From an uncultured Aquincola sp. (GTDB lineage: Bacteria > Pseudomonadota > Gammaproteobacteria > Burkholderiales > Burkholderiaceae): DNA of 48,664 bases. Shown here in pieces: positions 8,635-15,665 of this stretch. Position numbers and translations under genes: made by a program. The notes beneath the pieces are model-generated. The model was not told the origin of the DNA and ran no database searches. It worked only from the letters and a program-made list of their open reading frames with translations. The DNA is taken from NCBI GenBank assembly GCA_937883885.1, contig CAKZXL010000212.1, positions 1 to 48,664 on the forward strand. The letters run 5' to 3'. Every line of letters starts with the position of its first letter. Within the stretch, counting starts at the first letter, position 1.

Positions 8635-9260
8635 GAACGCTCCTCGGCCGCCGCGCGCTGCAGGGCGATCTGGCGCCAGGCCGGCGGATGGGTGGAGCCC
8701 TTCCAGGCATCGACCAGCACGTAGCGCTTGGCGCCGGTGTTGCTGCCCGGGACCTGCACGCGGCGCGCTGATTCGGTGAGGGCGCCGGCTGCGGCCCAGC
8801 GGCGCAGGTGCCGCTGCACGTTGGCCTGGGCGACCTTGAAGTTCCCGGTGCCCGCGTCACACAGGGTCTGCGCGGCCGACTCGCTGTCGACGATGGTGCG
8901 CAGGCGCACCAGGGCCCACAGCCGCATCACCAGCGAGTCCGGCTTGAGCGTGTTGGCCTTGCGCGTGCCTTTACAGCCGCTCTTCAGCACGGCGCCCCGG
9001 CCCGCTTCGGTGATGGCCACGGCGCCATCGGCCGTCACCGTGTAGATGTGAATGGCCCGGGCCTGGTCTTGCGACACGCGCACGGCATGGGTCAGGAAGG
9101 CAAGGTGGCACAGCCGGCTGGTGGCCTTCAGCCGCTGGGGCTTGGTGAGGCGATCACCCAGCCAGGCGACCAGGTCGTCAGCAGTGAACTGCGCCCCAGC
9201 GTGGTTCAGCTGCCGCGACGCCAGCAGCTGCAGGACGGTGGCAGATACCCACACGGTCAC
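8631..9260 (-). CDS. Early phage protein of unknown function, HTH-like segments (209 aa, GTG start)
   Basis: The GTG at 9260 overlaps the stop of the B gene (GTGA); the reading frame continues upstream without a fitting ATG and in a sequence that is clearly a shadow of B. The product has several helical repeats (FTADDLVAWLGDRLTKPQRLKATSRLCHLAFL; NFKVAQANVQRHLRRWAAAGALTES), each like a small HTH, and a basic middle. It directly follows the transposition genes, so a role in transposition or replication accessory functions is possible. Family unknown. Confidence 0.7.
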   Translation of the reverse strand: MTVWVSATVLQLLASRQLNHAGAQFTADDLVAWLGDRLTKPQRLKATSRLCHLAFLTHAVRVSQDQARAIHIYTVTADGAVAITEAGRGAVLKSGCKGTRKANTLKPDSLVMRLWALVRLRTIVDSESAAQTLCDAGTGNFKVAQANVQRHLRRWAAAGALTESARRVQVPGSNTGAKRYVLVDAWKGSTHPPAWRQIALQRAAAEERS

Positions 9261-10006
9261 AGCGCCGCTCCCCGGCGCACGGCGCCTGACTTGAACTCGA
9301 CACAAAGGGGACGGCCCTTGATGTGCTCGGACCCGACCTCGGCCAGGCCGTTGGCCTCGGCCAGCTGCTCGATGTTGCTGATGGCGTTGAGCGCCAGGCG
9401 CATCCGGCCGTTGCTCTGGGCGTGGATCGCCTCGACCACCTCGGGCTTGAGCTTGACCTCGCTGAGCTTCTCGCAGGCGGCCTTGACGTCGGCCAGACTG
9501 AGCGGCTGGAACTCGACGATCCGAGCGACGCGGCTGGCGATGTGGCCATGACGGGCCAGGCGGTCCCCGAAGGCCTCCATGCCCACCAGGTAGCACGCCA
9601 CGCCGGTGACGTCGGTGATGTCGCGGATGCACTCCAGCATGGCCGGCGACGACTTGCTGCCCGTGCCGCGCACCAAGAAATCCGCCTCGTCGAACACCAG
9701 GGGCGACATGTCCACCGCCAGGCGGCCGATGACGCGGGCCTGCACCTCGCTGTTGCGGCCGCGGGTGTCCAGGCCCATGCGCTCGGCGATCTCGTCCACC
9801 AAAGCGCGCTTGGTCCAGGTCTCCTTGCAGCGCACGAAGATGGCCCGGTTGTCGACGGCCCAGCGCTCGACGATCTCGGACTTGCCGACACCGAAGGGGC
9901 CTTTAATGATGACCAGGCCAGCCTCCTGGGCACCGCGCTTTTCGACGGCGCGCTGCGCCTCGGTGAGGCGGCGGAAGTTCTCGGTCAGGACAAAACCTTT
10001 TCTCAT
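9257..10006 (-). CDS. Transposition target-activating AAA ATPase, MuB-like (249 aa)
   Basis: The family binds target DNA with ATP and delivers it to the transposase, and helps target immunity. Walker A is GPFGVGKSE (about residues 36-44) and Walker B PLVFDEADFLV (about 102-112), followed by a sensor-type region and the lid domain (RIVEFQPLSLADVKAAC). The start MRKGFVLTENFRRLTEAQ is typical of the family and has AAGAAG upstream. A GTG at 10054 overlapping the A stop would add 16 unusual His-rich residues; I prefer ATG 10006. Confidence 0.9.
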   Translation of the reverse strand: MRKGFVLTENFRRLTEAQRAVEKRGAQEAGLVIIKGPFGVGKSEIVERWAVDNRAIFVRCKETWTKRALVDEIAERMGLDTRGRNSEVQARVIGRLAVDMSPLVFDEADFLVRGTGSKSSPAMLECIRDITDVTGVACYLVGMEAFGDRLARHGHIASRVARIVEFQPLSLADVKAACEKLSEVKLKPEVVEAIHAQSNGRMRLALNAISNIEQLAEANGLAEVGSEHIKGRPLCVEFKSGAVRRGAAL

Positions 10007-10050
10007 GGCGGTGTGCTTCTTGGTGTGGTGGTGCAAGCCGGATGGGGCGG

Positions 10051-12243
10051 TCACCCGGCGGTCTTAAAACCCTGCGCGCCTTCGACCCACGACAGGCCGC
10101 GGCCCGCGTAGTACTCGGCGAGCGCTTCATATTCCGGGCCGGCCACGTAGGTGGCCAGCCAGCTGGCGTCGGCATCGATCCACTGGTCGCGGTGGGCCAG
10201 CAGCCATTCGTAGCGCTCGCTGGCGCTTTCAAAGAAGGGGCGGACCGGGCCAGCAGGGGCGGCGACTTGCGCTGCCGGCGCGGGCTCCACCCGCTCGACC
10301 AGGGGCAGCGACGCGGCGGGCGCCATGTCGGCCTGGGCCAGGTAGGCGGCCCCGCCTTCCGGCACGGTGGGTCCGAGCTCGCGCAAGGCGGTGTCCATGC
10401 GCTGCTGTGCGCGCTTGACCATGCCGCGCACGCGCTTCTCGCGGGCGGCCTCGACGGCGGACTTCGGGAAGAAGTCCGACTTGTTGGCGTCGAGCTTGGC
10501 CTCGCAGACGAACTGGCCCGAGACGGTCCAGACGAACACCCGGGATGGGTCGTGCACGTCGTAGCGCACGCTGACCCGCTCGCCGTCGACCTGCATCAGC
10601 TCGTCGGACGCATACACCTGGTTGAGGAACTGGACCTCACCGCGCTGGGCCGTGCGCAGCGCGCTCGGCATAAACAGCGCCCGGACTTCCATGACGTCGG
10701 GCTTGATGACCAGGTCGGGCACCAGCATGGCCTCCCAGGCCTCGTTCGGCGTCATGTGCAGGCCGGCGTGAGGGCCGCTGCTGTGCTTGGGCAGGCTGCG
10801 GTGGCGGTGCTCGCTGTTGTACTCGTGCACCGCCTGCTCAATCGCGGCGATGAACTGCTGCCAGCTGGGCACGCGACGGCTGAGCGTCACGACGTCGCCT
10901 GTCTTGCGGGCGCGGTCGACGGCACGCTGTTCGCGCTGCAGCTCCAGCGTCACTTGCCGGTGGCTGGCGCGGTCGACGTCCTTGCCCTGGTAGGTGTCGA
11001 ACTGCCGGGCGCACCGGATCATGTGTGTGCGCCAGCTGCGCTCCAGGATGCCGCGCGCCTGGGGATGGCCCGGCTTGCCGGTGCGGTGTTCGGTGCCGAG
11101 GCGGGCATACAGCCCATCGACCGGGCAGTCGAGCTGCATGCCCGTCTCGCCGGCACCGTTGTCGCTGTAGATCATGGCGTGCACGCCGTGCGTGCTGACG
11201 CTGTGCGTGATCGCGGCGCCCACGGCCATCGTGGACTCGCTGAGCGAGACCGACCACCCGGTGATTTTGCGGGTCGCCGCGTCCTTGACGATGGAGACTT
11301 CCGGGGCGAAGGGCTGCCCGTGGTCCGGGTGCCTGACCTTCGCCTTGAACGAGTGACCGTCGATGACACCGATGTCCAGCGGTGAGAACAGGCTGGTGTC
11401 GCGGCGCTTGAAGGGCAGCCGCGCCGCACGCTCAGCGCCGGTGTGACGGGCCTTGATCATCTGCACCTTGTCGACCTTCGGCATGGCCCGGCGTGCCTGG
11501 TCGTACAGGCGGCGCCAGTCGTCGAAGGGTCGGCCCAGCGCCCGCGTCACGGCCTGCGCGACCTCGGTCAAGTTGCGGGCCGAGCCCTTGGCGCTGGCGT
11601 AGGCCTTGATGACTGCTGCGACGTCATCACCGACGGCGGTGAGCGCCGTGGGCGCCACAGGCTTGGGCAACAGGCCCCACCAGCCTTGCGACGTGTAGGC
11701 CGCATGCCAGAGGAACAGCGTGCGAGGCTTGATGCGGACGCGGCCGTCCACGATGCGGGGCCGCAGGTTGGCCGCTTTAGCTGCCGCCACCAGTGCTTCG
11801 GCGGCGTCGTCTTCGACCAGGTGGTCCGACAGCGCAGCAGCTGCACGGGTAATGCTGCCCATGGCGTCCACGAGCTCCATCAGCTGACGGACCACCACGG
11901 TGCGCGCATCGGCGCATGCCACATCCGCGCGGCTGGGTGGGCGGCGATCGGCGAGCTGCGTGCTCACGGCGGACTGCGAGGGCGCAGCTACCGTGAACGA
12001 CTCGGTCGGCGATGCGGCTTCGAGCTGCGGCGGCAGCGCAGCCTCTTTGAGCTTGCGCGCCAGCAAGGCCTTGCGCGTCTCAAGAGGAAGTGCCGCTGTG
12101 TCGAACTCCCTGCCGCCGCCAACGCGTCCGGCGCGGGGCCTGGACGGCACGCCGATGCGGTCGAGCCATTCGCGAGTGCGCCGTTCAGAACTCGGCAGGC
12201 CTTGAAGGCCTGCAAGTTCGGCGGCAGTGAGCCACGAATTCAT
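10051..12243 (-). CDS. DDE transposase A, MuA-like (730 aa)
   Basis: This is the recombinase that cuts phage ends and joins them to target DNA. An N-terminal Mu-type DNA-binding domain (residues ~1-65, AAELAGLQGLPSSERRTREWLDRIGVPSR) is followed by further end-binding helices (~105-270). The RNase H-like catalytic core has D295 (GVIDGHSF), D361 (YSDNGAG) and E401 (RGILERSW). A beta-barrel domain and a C-terminal tail (~600-730) follow. MuA is 663 aa; this one is somewhat longer. Its presumed boxes are TTTTGCAC at the prophage ends. It overlaps the upstream 75-aa gene by 4 bases. Confidence 0.95.
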   Translation of the reverse strand: MNSWLTAAELAGLQGLPSSERRTREWLDRIGVPSRPRAGRVGGGREFDTAALPLETRKALLARKLKEAALPPQLEAASPTESFTVAAPSQSAVSTQLADRRPPSRADVACADARTVVVRQLMELVDAMGSITRAAAALSDHLVEDDAAEALVAAAKAANLRPRIVDGRVRIKPRTLFLWHAAYTSQGWWGLLPKPVAPTALTAVGDDVAAVIKAYASAKGSARNLTEVAQAVTRALGRPFDDWRRLYDQARRAMPKVDKVQMIKARHTGAERAARLPFKRRDTSLFSPLDIGVIDGHSFKAKVRHPDHGQPFAPEVSIVKDAATRKITGWSVSLSESTMAVGAAITHSVSTHGVHAMIYSDNGAGETGMQLDCPVDGLYARLGTEHRTGKPGHPQARGILERSWRTHMIRCARQFDTYQGKDVDRASHRQVTLELQREQRAVDRARKTGDVVTLSRRVPSWQQFIAAIEQAVHEYNSEHRHRSLPKHSSGPHAGLHMTPNEAWEAMLVPDLVIKPDVMEVRALFMPSALRTAQRGEVQFLNQVYASDELMQVDGERVSVRYDVHDPSRVFVWTVSGQFVCEAKLDANKSDFFPKSAVEAAREKRVRGMVKRAQQRMDTALRELGPTVPEGGAAYLAQADMAPAASLPLVERVEPAPAAQVAAPAGPVRPFFESASERYEWLLAHRDQWIDADASWLATYVAGPEYEALAEYYAGRGLSWVEGAQGFKTAG

Positions 12244-12467
12244 TCGGAGCCTCGCGCCGCGGACGAGCTGTCTTGGACAGATTCCGCACCGGCCCCGAGC
12301 TTCGTCGCTTCAAACTCCGCGAGTACTTGAGTAAGCAGGCCTTCCATTCGATGAGCGCTGACTACGGCCTCATCTAACCGGCTGCTGATTGAGCCCATCA
12401 GCATGACCAGCGCCGCAATATCTGCAGCCGTTGCGGGCTGTTCCAGGGCGTCCCTAGTCTCAGACAT
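12240..12467 (-). CDS. Small early protein of unknown function (75 aa)
   Basis: An acidic, probably coiled-coil protein (ADIAALVMLMGSISSRLDEAVVSAHRMEGLLTQVLAEFEATK) with a Ser-rich tail. It starts 8 bases inside the gp16-like gene and overlaps the transposase start by 4, so the three genes form one translational unit. No family recognised. Confidence 0.65.
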   Translation of the reverse strand: MSETRDALEQPATAADIAALVMLMGSISSRLDEAVVSAHRMEGLLTQVLAEFEATKLGAGAESVQDSSSAARGSE

Positions 12468-12699
12468 GCGCCGCCCCGCTGCGAGTCAACACGTTGTGCA
12501 TCGGGGGCAGCTGAATGCCCATCGCATGCATGGCCTGACGGCACTTGCCCCGCCGCCCGACAGCGCGCCCGCGTACGACCATGTACACGACGTTCAGGTC
12601 TAGGTTTCGTTCCCGTGCCCATTCAGCGACCGTCTTGTTCTGCGCTTCCAGCTCCTTGAGGAACATCTCCAGCGTTTTGGGGGGGGTGATCTTTCTCAT
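12460..12699 (-). CDS. BcepMu gp16-family DNA-binding protein (79 aa), first early gene
   Basis: The sequence ELEAQNKTVAEWARERNLDLNVVYMVVRGRAVGRRGKCRQAMHAMGI is the short HTH layout of the BcepMu gp16 family (AxWARxxGLxxxxVYxVLxGRxxxxRGxxHxIAVxLG). Its position, first gene of the leftward operon and divergent from the repressor, is that of Ner/Cro-like early regulators, so it probably turns down the early or repressor promoter. ATG 12699 lies ~35 bases past the predicted transcription start. Confidence 0.8.
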   Translation of the reverse strand: MRKITPPKTLEMFLKELEAQNKTVAEWARERNLDLNVVYMVVRGRAVGRRGKCRQAMHAMGIQLPPMHNVLTRSGAAHV

Positions 12700-12733
12700 G
12701 GGCCGCTTAAAGTAGGTGTTGGAGCAAGTCTGT

Positions 12734-12764
12734 AGTCGTGGATTCTAGTCTCGACTCTAAGACT
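12734..12764. promoter_or_regulatory. Operator-like repeats between repressor and early operon
   Basis: AGTC occurs at 12734-12737 and 12747-12750, and its inverse GACT at 12753-12756 and 12761-12764. The middle pair makes the dyad AGTC-TC-GACT. They overlap the early promoter, as expected for repressor or Ner-like sites. Protein binding is inferred. Confidence 0.5.
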
Positions 12765-12769
12765 GTCAA
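12742..12769 (-). promoter_or_regulatory. Early promoter (leftward)
   Basis: On the minus strand a perfect -35 TTGACA (12769-12764) is followed after 16 bases by a -10 TAGAAT (12747-12742). The first early gene starts at 12699. This is the best sigma-70 promoter I see in the prophage, and the dyads at 12747-12764 fall inside its spacer. Confidence 0.75.
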
Positions 12770-12784
12770 CTAAGCGGAAGCCCC

Positions 12785-13234
12785 ATGTCGCCGGAAGAGC
12801 ACCAAGTCAGAATCCAACACGCCGATCGGCTGAAAGCAGAACGTTTGAGACTGGACCTCACACACGAGGAACTGGCATCCGCGACGGGGGTGTCGCGCGC
12901 CACTCAGTTCGCCTACGAAAACGGGTCTCGTGCGCCAGACGTCCTGTACCTAGCGAAGGCCCGTGACGCTGGCGTTGACGTCCTGTTCGTAATTTCTGGA
13001 CAGCGAGAGCGAGGTACGCCGGGCGTGACTTCTGAAGAGCGGGTGCTTATCGATCGCTACAACACGCTCGCGCCGCCACTAAGAAAGACAGTCGACGACG
13101 TCTTGTTGCTTGCAACCCACGCGTCTACAGGTGAATCCTCACCACGTGTTGCGCAAACGTTCCACGGCCCTGTAGGCGCAGTGGGGGACGCCGCTCGGGT
13201 TAAGCAGACCATCAAACACAAGGTTGGTCGATGA
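12785..13234 (+). CDS. XRE-family phage repressor (149 aa)
   Basis: An N-terminal helix-turn-helix (RLKAERLRLDLTHEELASATGVSRATQFAYENGSRAPDVLYL, residues ~14-55) is of the XRE/CI type, followed by a segment like that in other phage regulators (EERVLIDRYNTLAPPLRKTVDDVLLLA) and a tail FHGPVGAVGDAARVKQTIKH. It is divergent from the early operon and carries no protease (S24) domain. It is most likely the lysogeny repressor. A GGAAG precedes ATG by 4-5 bases. GC content is lower here than in the structural genes. Confidence 0.85.
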   Translation: MSPEEHQVRIQHADRLKAERLRLDLTHEELASATGVSRATQFAYENGSRAPDVLYLAKARDAGVDVLFVISGQRERGTPGVTSEERVLIDRYNTLAPPLRKTVDDVLLLATHASTGESSPRVAQTFHGPVGAVGDAARVKQTIKHKVGR

Positions 13235-13338
13235 AGCGAACGGCGTTCCGCTGCGCAAGCAATAGCGCCGGGCCGATCCCCTTGCCAACCGTGTCTTGGC
13301 AGCGAAAATGCGACCCTGCGTAACAGGTTGTTCGAGGC
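13235..13338. other. Short gap after the repressor gene
   Basis: About 100 bases follow the repressor stop. I see no gene, hairpin with a T-run, or strong promoter in it. Confidence 0.5.
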
Positions 13339-13581
13339 GTGCAGGTGTCCGTTCAAGAGTTTCATGGCCAGGTTGACCAAGTTGCGGTGGAGATCACTAA
13401 TACCCACCATCACCACTACGTCGTCGTGATCGGTGCTCAAAACGACGGACTAGGTGCACCTGAACATCGCCATTGCTGTGCGGCCTGCAAGCGACGTGTG
13501 AATTCACGAGGCGCTCAGGGCCTTGCGAAAGCTGCATGGCGTGCGATCTTGCGCATGGCCAGGTCAACTACCAACGATTGA
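13339..13581 (+). CDS. Possible small zinc-binding protein (80 aa, GTG start)
   Basis: The N-terminus VQEFHGQVDQVAVEITNTHHHHYVVVIG is strand-like and shares the FHG-x-V opening with the repressor tail. The second half has HRHCCAACKRRV, a possible zinc site, and a basic helix. There is no clear ribosome site, so reality is uncertain. Its place between the repressor and the next gene would suit a gene expressed in the lysogen. Confidence 0.45.
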   Translation: MQVSVQEFHGQVDQVAVEITNTHHHHYVVVIGAQNDGLGAPEHRHCCAACKRRVNSRGAQGLAKAAWRAILRMARSTTND

Positions 13582-13591
13582 GAGGTATGAA

Positions 13592-13912
13592 ATGGCGATG
13601 GTTGCCTGCAAGGAGTGCAGCGCTGAGCTCAGCACCTCGGCAAAAGCTTGTCCAAAGTGCGGGGCGGTCCGGCCCAAGCCGAAGCTCTGGCTATGGGTGC
13701 CTCTTGGTCTTGTGGGTGCCTTCTTCGCCTTCGGCATGGTCGCTGGGAATTCGCCAGAGGCGCGGGCGAAAAGCGAGGCGCGCGCGAAGATCAAATACTG
13801 CTGGAGCGAGCAGGAACGGAAGTCACTTGACTCCAGCTCGCAGCGGTTCGTCGCCAGAGTGTGTGAAGACCTAGAGTCGGACTATCGGAATCGGTACGGG
13901 CACACTCCTTGA
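13592..13912 (+). CDS. Zinc-ribbon membrane protein (106 aa), possible lysogeny gene
   Basis: The start ATG 13592 has AGAGG 7 bases upstream. A zinc ribbon of the type CKECSAELSTSAKACPKCG (residues ~6-24) precedes one hydrophobic segment (LWLWVPLGLVGAFFAFGMVAG, ~33-53) and a charged helical tail (KSEARAKIKYCWSEQERKSLDSSSQRFVARVCEDLESDYRNRYG). Zinc-ribbon plus one membrane span proteins are widespread and poorly understood. Located right after the repressor, it may be expressed in lysogens and act in superinfection exclusion; that is a guess. Confidence 0.75.
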   Translation: MAMVACKECSAELSTSAKACPKCGAVRPKPKLWLWVPLGLVGAFFAFGMVAGNSPEARAKSEARAKIKYCWSEQERKSLDSSSQRFVARVCEDLESDYRNRYGHTP

Positions 13913-13929
13913 TCTACCGCACGACCGGA

Positions 13930-13958
13930 TTGACCTTCCCGCGCCTCGCGCGTTAGGC
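13930..13958 (+). promoter_or_regulatory. Candidate promoter before the lysis genes
   Basis: TTGACC (13930-13935) and TTAGGC (13953-13958) are 17 bases apart. The -10 is weak, as expected for an activator-dependent late promoter. The dyad at 13983 and the amidase start at 14035 follow. Confidence 0.35.
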
Positions 13959-13982
13959 TGAAACCTCAGCTGCTGCACGGCC

Positions 13983-14003
13983 CTGCGTCACCGCAGAGTT
14001 ACC
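13983..14003 (+). promoter_or_regulatory. CTGCG-N4-CGCAGAGTTACC dyad, copy 1
   Basis: A 5-base inverted repeat with a TCAC spacer followed by AGTTACC lies 31 bases before the amidase start. The same 21-base pattern is at 26999-27019, and the dyad plus AGT is at 43610-43626. All three are on the same strand at late-region boundaries. It may be a Mor-type activator site or an RNA hairpin. Confidence 0.5.
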
Positions 14004-14016
14004 TGTAGGACGGCAC

Positions 14017-14033
14017 CCCGGCACTCTGCCGGG
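14017..14033 (+). promoter_or_regulatory. Hairpin abutting the endolysin start
   Basis: CCCGGCA-CTC-TGCCGGG forms a 7-bp perfect stem ending two bases before ATG 14035. No ribosome-binding sequence is free upstream. A similar stem (CCCGGCA-AG-TGCCGGG, followed by CAT in both) is at 19306-19321. It could restrain endolysin translation or end the upstream transcript. Confidence 0.5.
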
Positions 14034-14034
14034 C

Positions 14035-14652
14035 ATGCAGCTCCCGGACCTCCCCACCTCCATCGCACGTGCGATCGGCTTGATCGTCGTGCACTGCTCG
14101 GCCACACCGAGCGGTCAGTGGCTCCCGGGCACCGGCCCGGCCTTCAAGCGCACCGCAGCCGGCGTCATCGACGACTGGCACGCCGCACGCGGCTTCAAGC
14201 GGCAGACGGCAGCCACCAATGCGTTCAACGCCCGGCTGCCGCACATCGGCTACCACTACGTGGTCGACGTCGACGGCTACATCTGGACCGGCCGCCACCT
14301 CAACGAGATCGGCGCCCACGTCGCCAACTTCAACGCCAACAGCGTTGGCATCTGTTTGGTCGGCGGCATCGAGCGCGAAGGCCGGTACACGCCCGAGCAG
14401 TGGGACTCGCTGTCCGCGCTGGTGTACCAGCTGGCGACCGGCCTGTCGGTGCCGCTGGTCAAGCGCAGCGGCATCCGGGCCAGCAAGGGAATCTGCGGCC
14501 ACCGGGACCTGTCGCCCGACACCGACGGTGACGGCGAGGTATCCCAGCGCGAGTGGCTGAAGACGTGTCCGGGCTTCGACGTCGCGACGTGGCTGGGCCG
14601 TGGCATGCGCCCCATGCCGCAACACGTGGCCGTCAGCGTCGGGGTGGCGTGA
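14035..14652 (+). CDS. Endolysin, N-acetylmuramoyl-L-alanine amidase (205 aa)
   Basis: Cleaves the amide bond between muramic acid and the peptide stem at lysis. The T7-lysozyme-like amidase_2 fold is seen with zinc ligands H20 (VVHCSAT), H156 (CGHRDLSPD) and C178 (KTCPGFD), and the fold motif IGYHYVVD (71-78). No signal peptide, so release needs the holin next door. It opens the late region and overlaps the holin gene (TGATG). The start lacks a ribosome site and lies right after a hairpin. Confidence 0.9.
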   Translation: MQLPDLPTSIARAIGLIVVHCSATPSGQWLPGTGPAFKRTAAGVIDDWHAARGFKRQTAATNAFNARLPHIGYHYVVDVDGYIWTGRHLNEIGAHVANFNANSVGICLVGGIEREGRYTPEQWDSLSALVYQLATGLSVPLVKRSGIRASKGICGHRDLSPDTDGDGEVSQREWLKTCPGFDVATWLGRGMRPMPQHVAVSVGVA

Positions 14653-15026
14653 TGGGCGACCAGGCCAGCATCAATGTCTTCGTCTCCCGCGAGCTGGCCG
14701 ACGCCGGCTGTCGCGTCGTGAAGCACGACGACGGCAGCATCCACATTGAGCTCGACGGCCAGGCAGTGCCTGCTGCTGCATCACCGGCCCGCCGCGGCAT
14801 CCTCATCCCCGAATGGCGCCGCGCCTGGCGCCTGAGCACCGTCTGGGCGGCCGCGCTGCTGGGCGCCCTGTCGATGGTCCAGGCCGAAGTACTCCCGCAG
14901 CTGCAGGCCCTGGTGCCGCCGCAGCGCTGGCCCTGGGTCACCCTCGGTTTTGCGCTGGCCATCGTAGTGCTGCGCATCGTGGCGCAGCCCAAGGCGCTGG
15001 ACCCCAACACCGGGGACCGCCCTTGA
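14652..15026 (+). CDS. Putative holin (124 aa)
   Basis: After a soluble N-terminal part (MGDQASINVFVSRELADAGC...) two hydrophobic segments follow: LSTVWAAALLGALSMVQAEVL (~58-78) and WVTLGFALAIVVLRIVAQP (~97-115). Its position between the amidase and Rz, and translational overlaps with both, point to the holin, which opens the inner membrane at a set time. The long N-terminal tail is unusual for a holin but is seen in phage membrane proteins of this position. Confidence 0.75.
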   Translation: MGDQASINVFVSRELADAGCRVVKHDDGSIHIELDGQAVPAAASPARRGILIPEWRRAWRLSTVWAAALLGALSMVQAEVLPQLQALVPPQRWPWVTLGFALAIVVLRIVAQPKALDPNTGDRP

Positions 15027-15661
15027 AACCTTCCCTGTCCCTGCGCCTGCTGCTGGTTGCCGTGCTCGTGGGCGGCCTCGTCATGGCCGCCGCCGTCATC
15101 CGCTCGCACTTCGTCGACGTCGGCGTGCAAAAGGAACGCGCCCGCTGGCAGGCCGCGGAAGTACTGCGCGAGCGCGAGGCTGCCCAGACCTACGCCGAGA
15201 ACGTGCGCCTGGGCAACCAGGCTGCGGCCGCAGCCACCAGCCGCCTCCAGGCCGAGCTGGCCTTCTCCGATCAACTCACCAAGGAAAGACGCCATGCCGT
15301 TTTGGTCACCGCTCCTGCTTGTCCTGCTCGGACTGATGCTGCTCACGCTGGGCTTCCTGGCGCCGACCTGGCGGCTGTCGACCTACCCGGTGCAGCGTCG
15401 GCCCCAGCTGCGCCGCCTGCGGTGGCCCCTGTGCTGCTCACTGCTGATGCTGTCCGGCTGTGGAACTCAGCCCTTGCGGGTCGACACATGCCCGCCGGTG
15501 CCTGCGGAGCTGATGACCCGGCCGAACCCGCCTGTGCTGCTGGCGCCGGGCTTGCGCTTGAAGACGCTTGGGACAACCAGGCCATCAACGCCCGCCTCTG
15601 CCGCATCGACCGCGCCCGCCACGACGCGCTGATCGACTTTCTGACTCAACGCGCCAGGTAA
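15023..15661 (+). CDS. i-spanin, Rz-like (212 aa, TTG start)
   Basis: An N-terminal anchor (RLLLVAVLVGGLVMAAAVI) is followed by a long helix of coiled-coil type (KERARWQAAEVLREREAAQTYAENVRLGNQAAAAATSRLQAE). The C-terminus has VRLWNSALAG and LEDAWDNQAINARLCRIDRARHDALIDFL, as in Rz-type proteins of lysis cassettes. With Rz1 it joins inner and outer membranes at lysis. TTG 15023 overlaps the holin stop. The Rz1 gene is embedded in another frame. Confidence 0.75.
   Translation: MKPSLSLRLLLVAVLVGGLVMAAAVIRSHFVDVGVQKERARWQAAEVLREREAAQTYAENVRLGNQAAAAATSRLQAELAFSDQLTKERRHAVLVTAPACPARTDAAHAGLPGADLAAVDLPGAASAPAAPPAVAPVLLTADAVRLWNSALAGRHMPAGACGADDPAEPACAAGAGLALEDAWDNQAINARLCRIDRARHDALIDFLTQRAR
15294..15632 (+). 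CDS. o-spanin, Rz1-like lipoprotein embedded in Rz (up to 112 aa)
   Basis: Read in the +1 frame relative to Rz. ATG 15294 has a strong AAGGAAAG ribosome site, then a hydrophobic segment (PLLLVLLGLMLLTLGFLA), a basic stretch and a lipobox-like LLMLSGC (lipidated Cys) with a Pro-rich tail (CPPVPAELMTRPNPPVLLAPG), as expected of Rz1. Because the lipobox is preceded by its own basic-hydrophobic signal (RRLRWPLCCSLLMLSGC), an internal GTG around 15390 may be the true Rz1 start, and the upstream part another small membrane peptide. Confidence 0.65.
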   Translation: MPFWSPLLLVLLGLMLLTLGFLAPTWRLSTYPVQRRPQLRRLRWPLCCSLLMLSGCGTQPLRVDTCPPVPAELMTRPNPPVLLAPGLRLKTLGTTRPSTPASAASTAPATTR

Positions 15662-15665
15662 GTCG

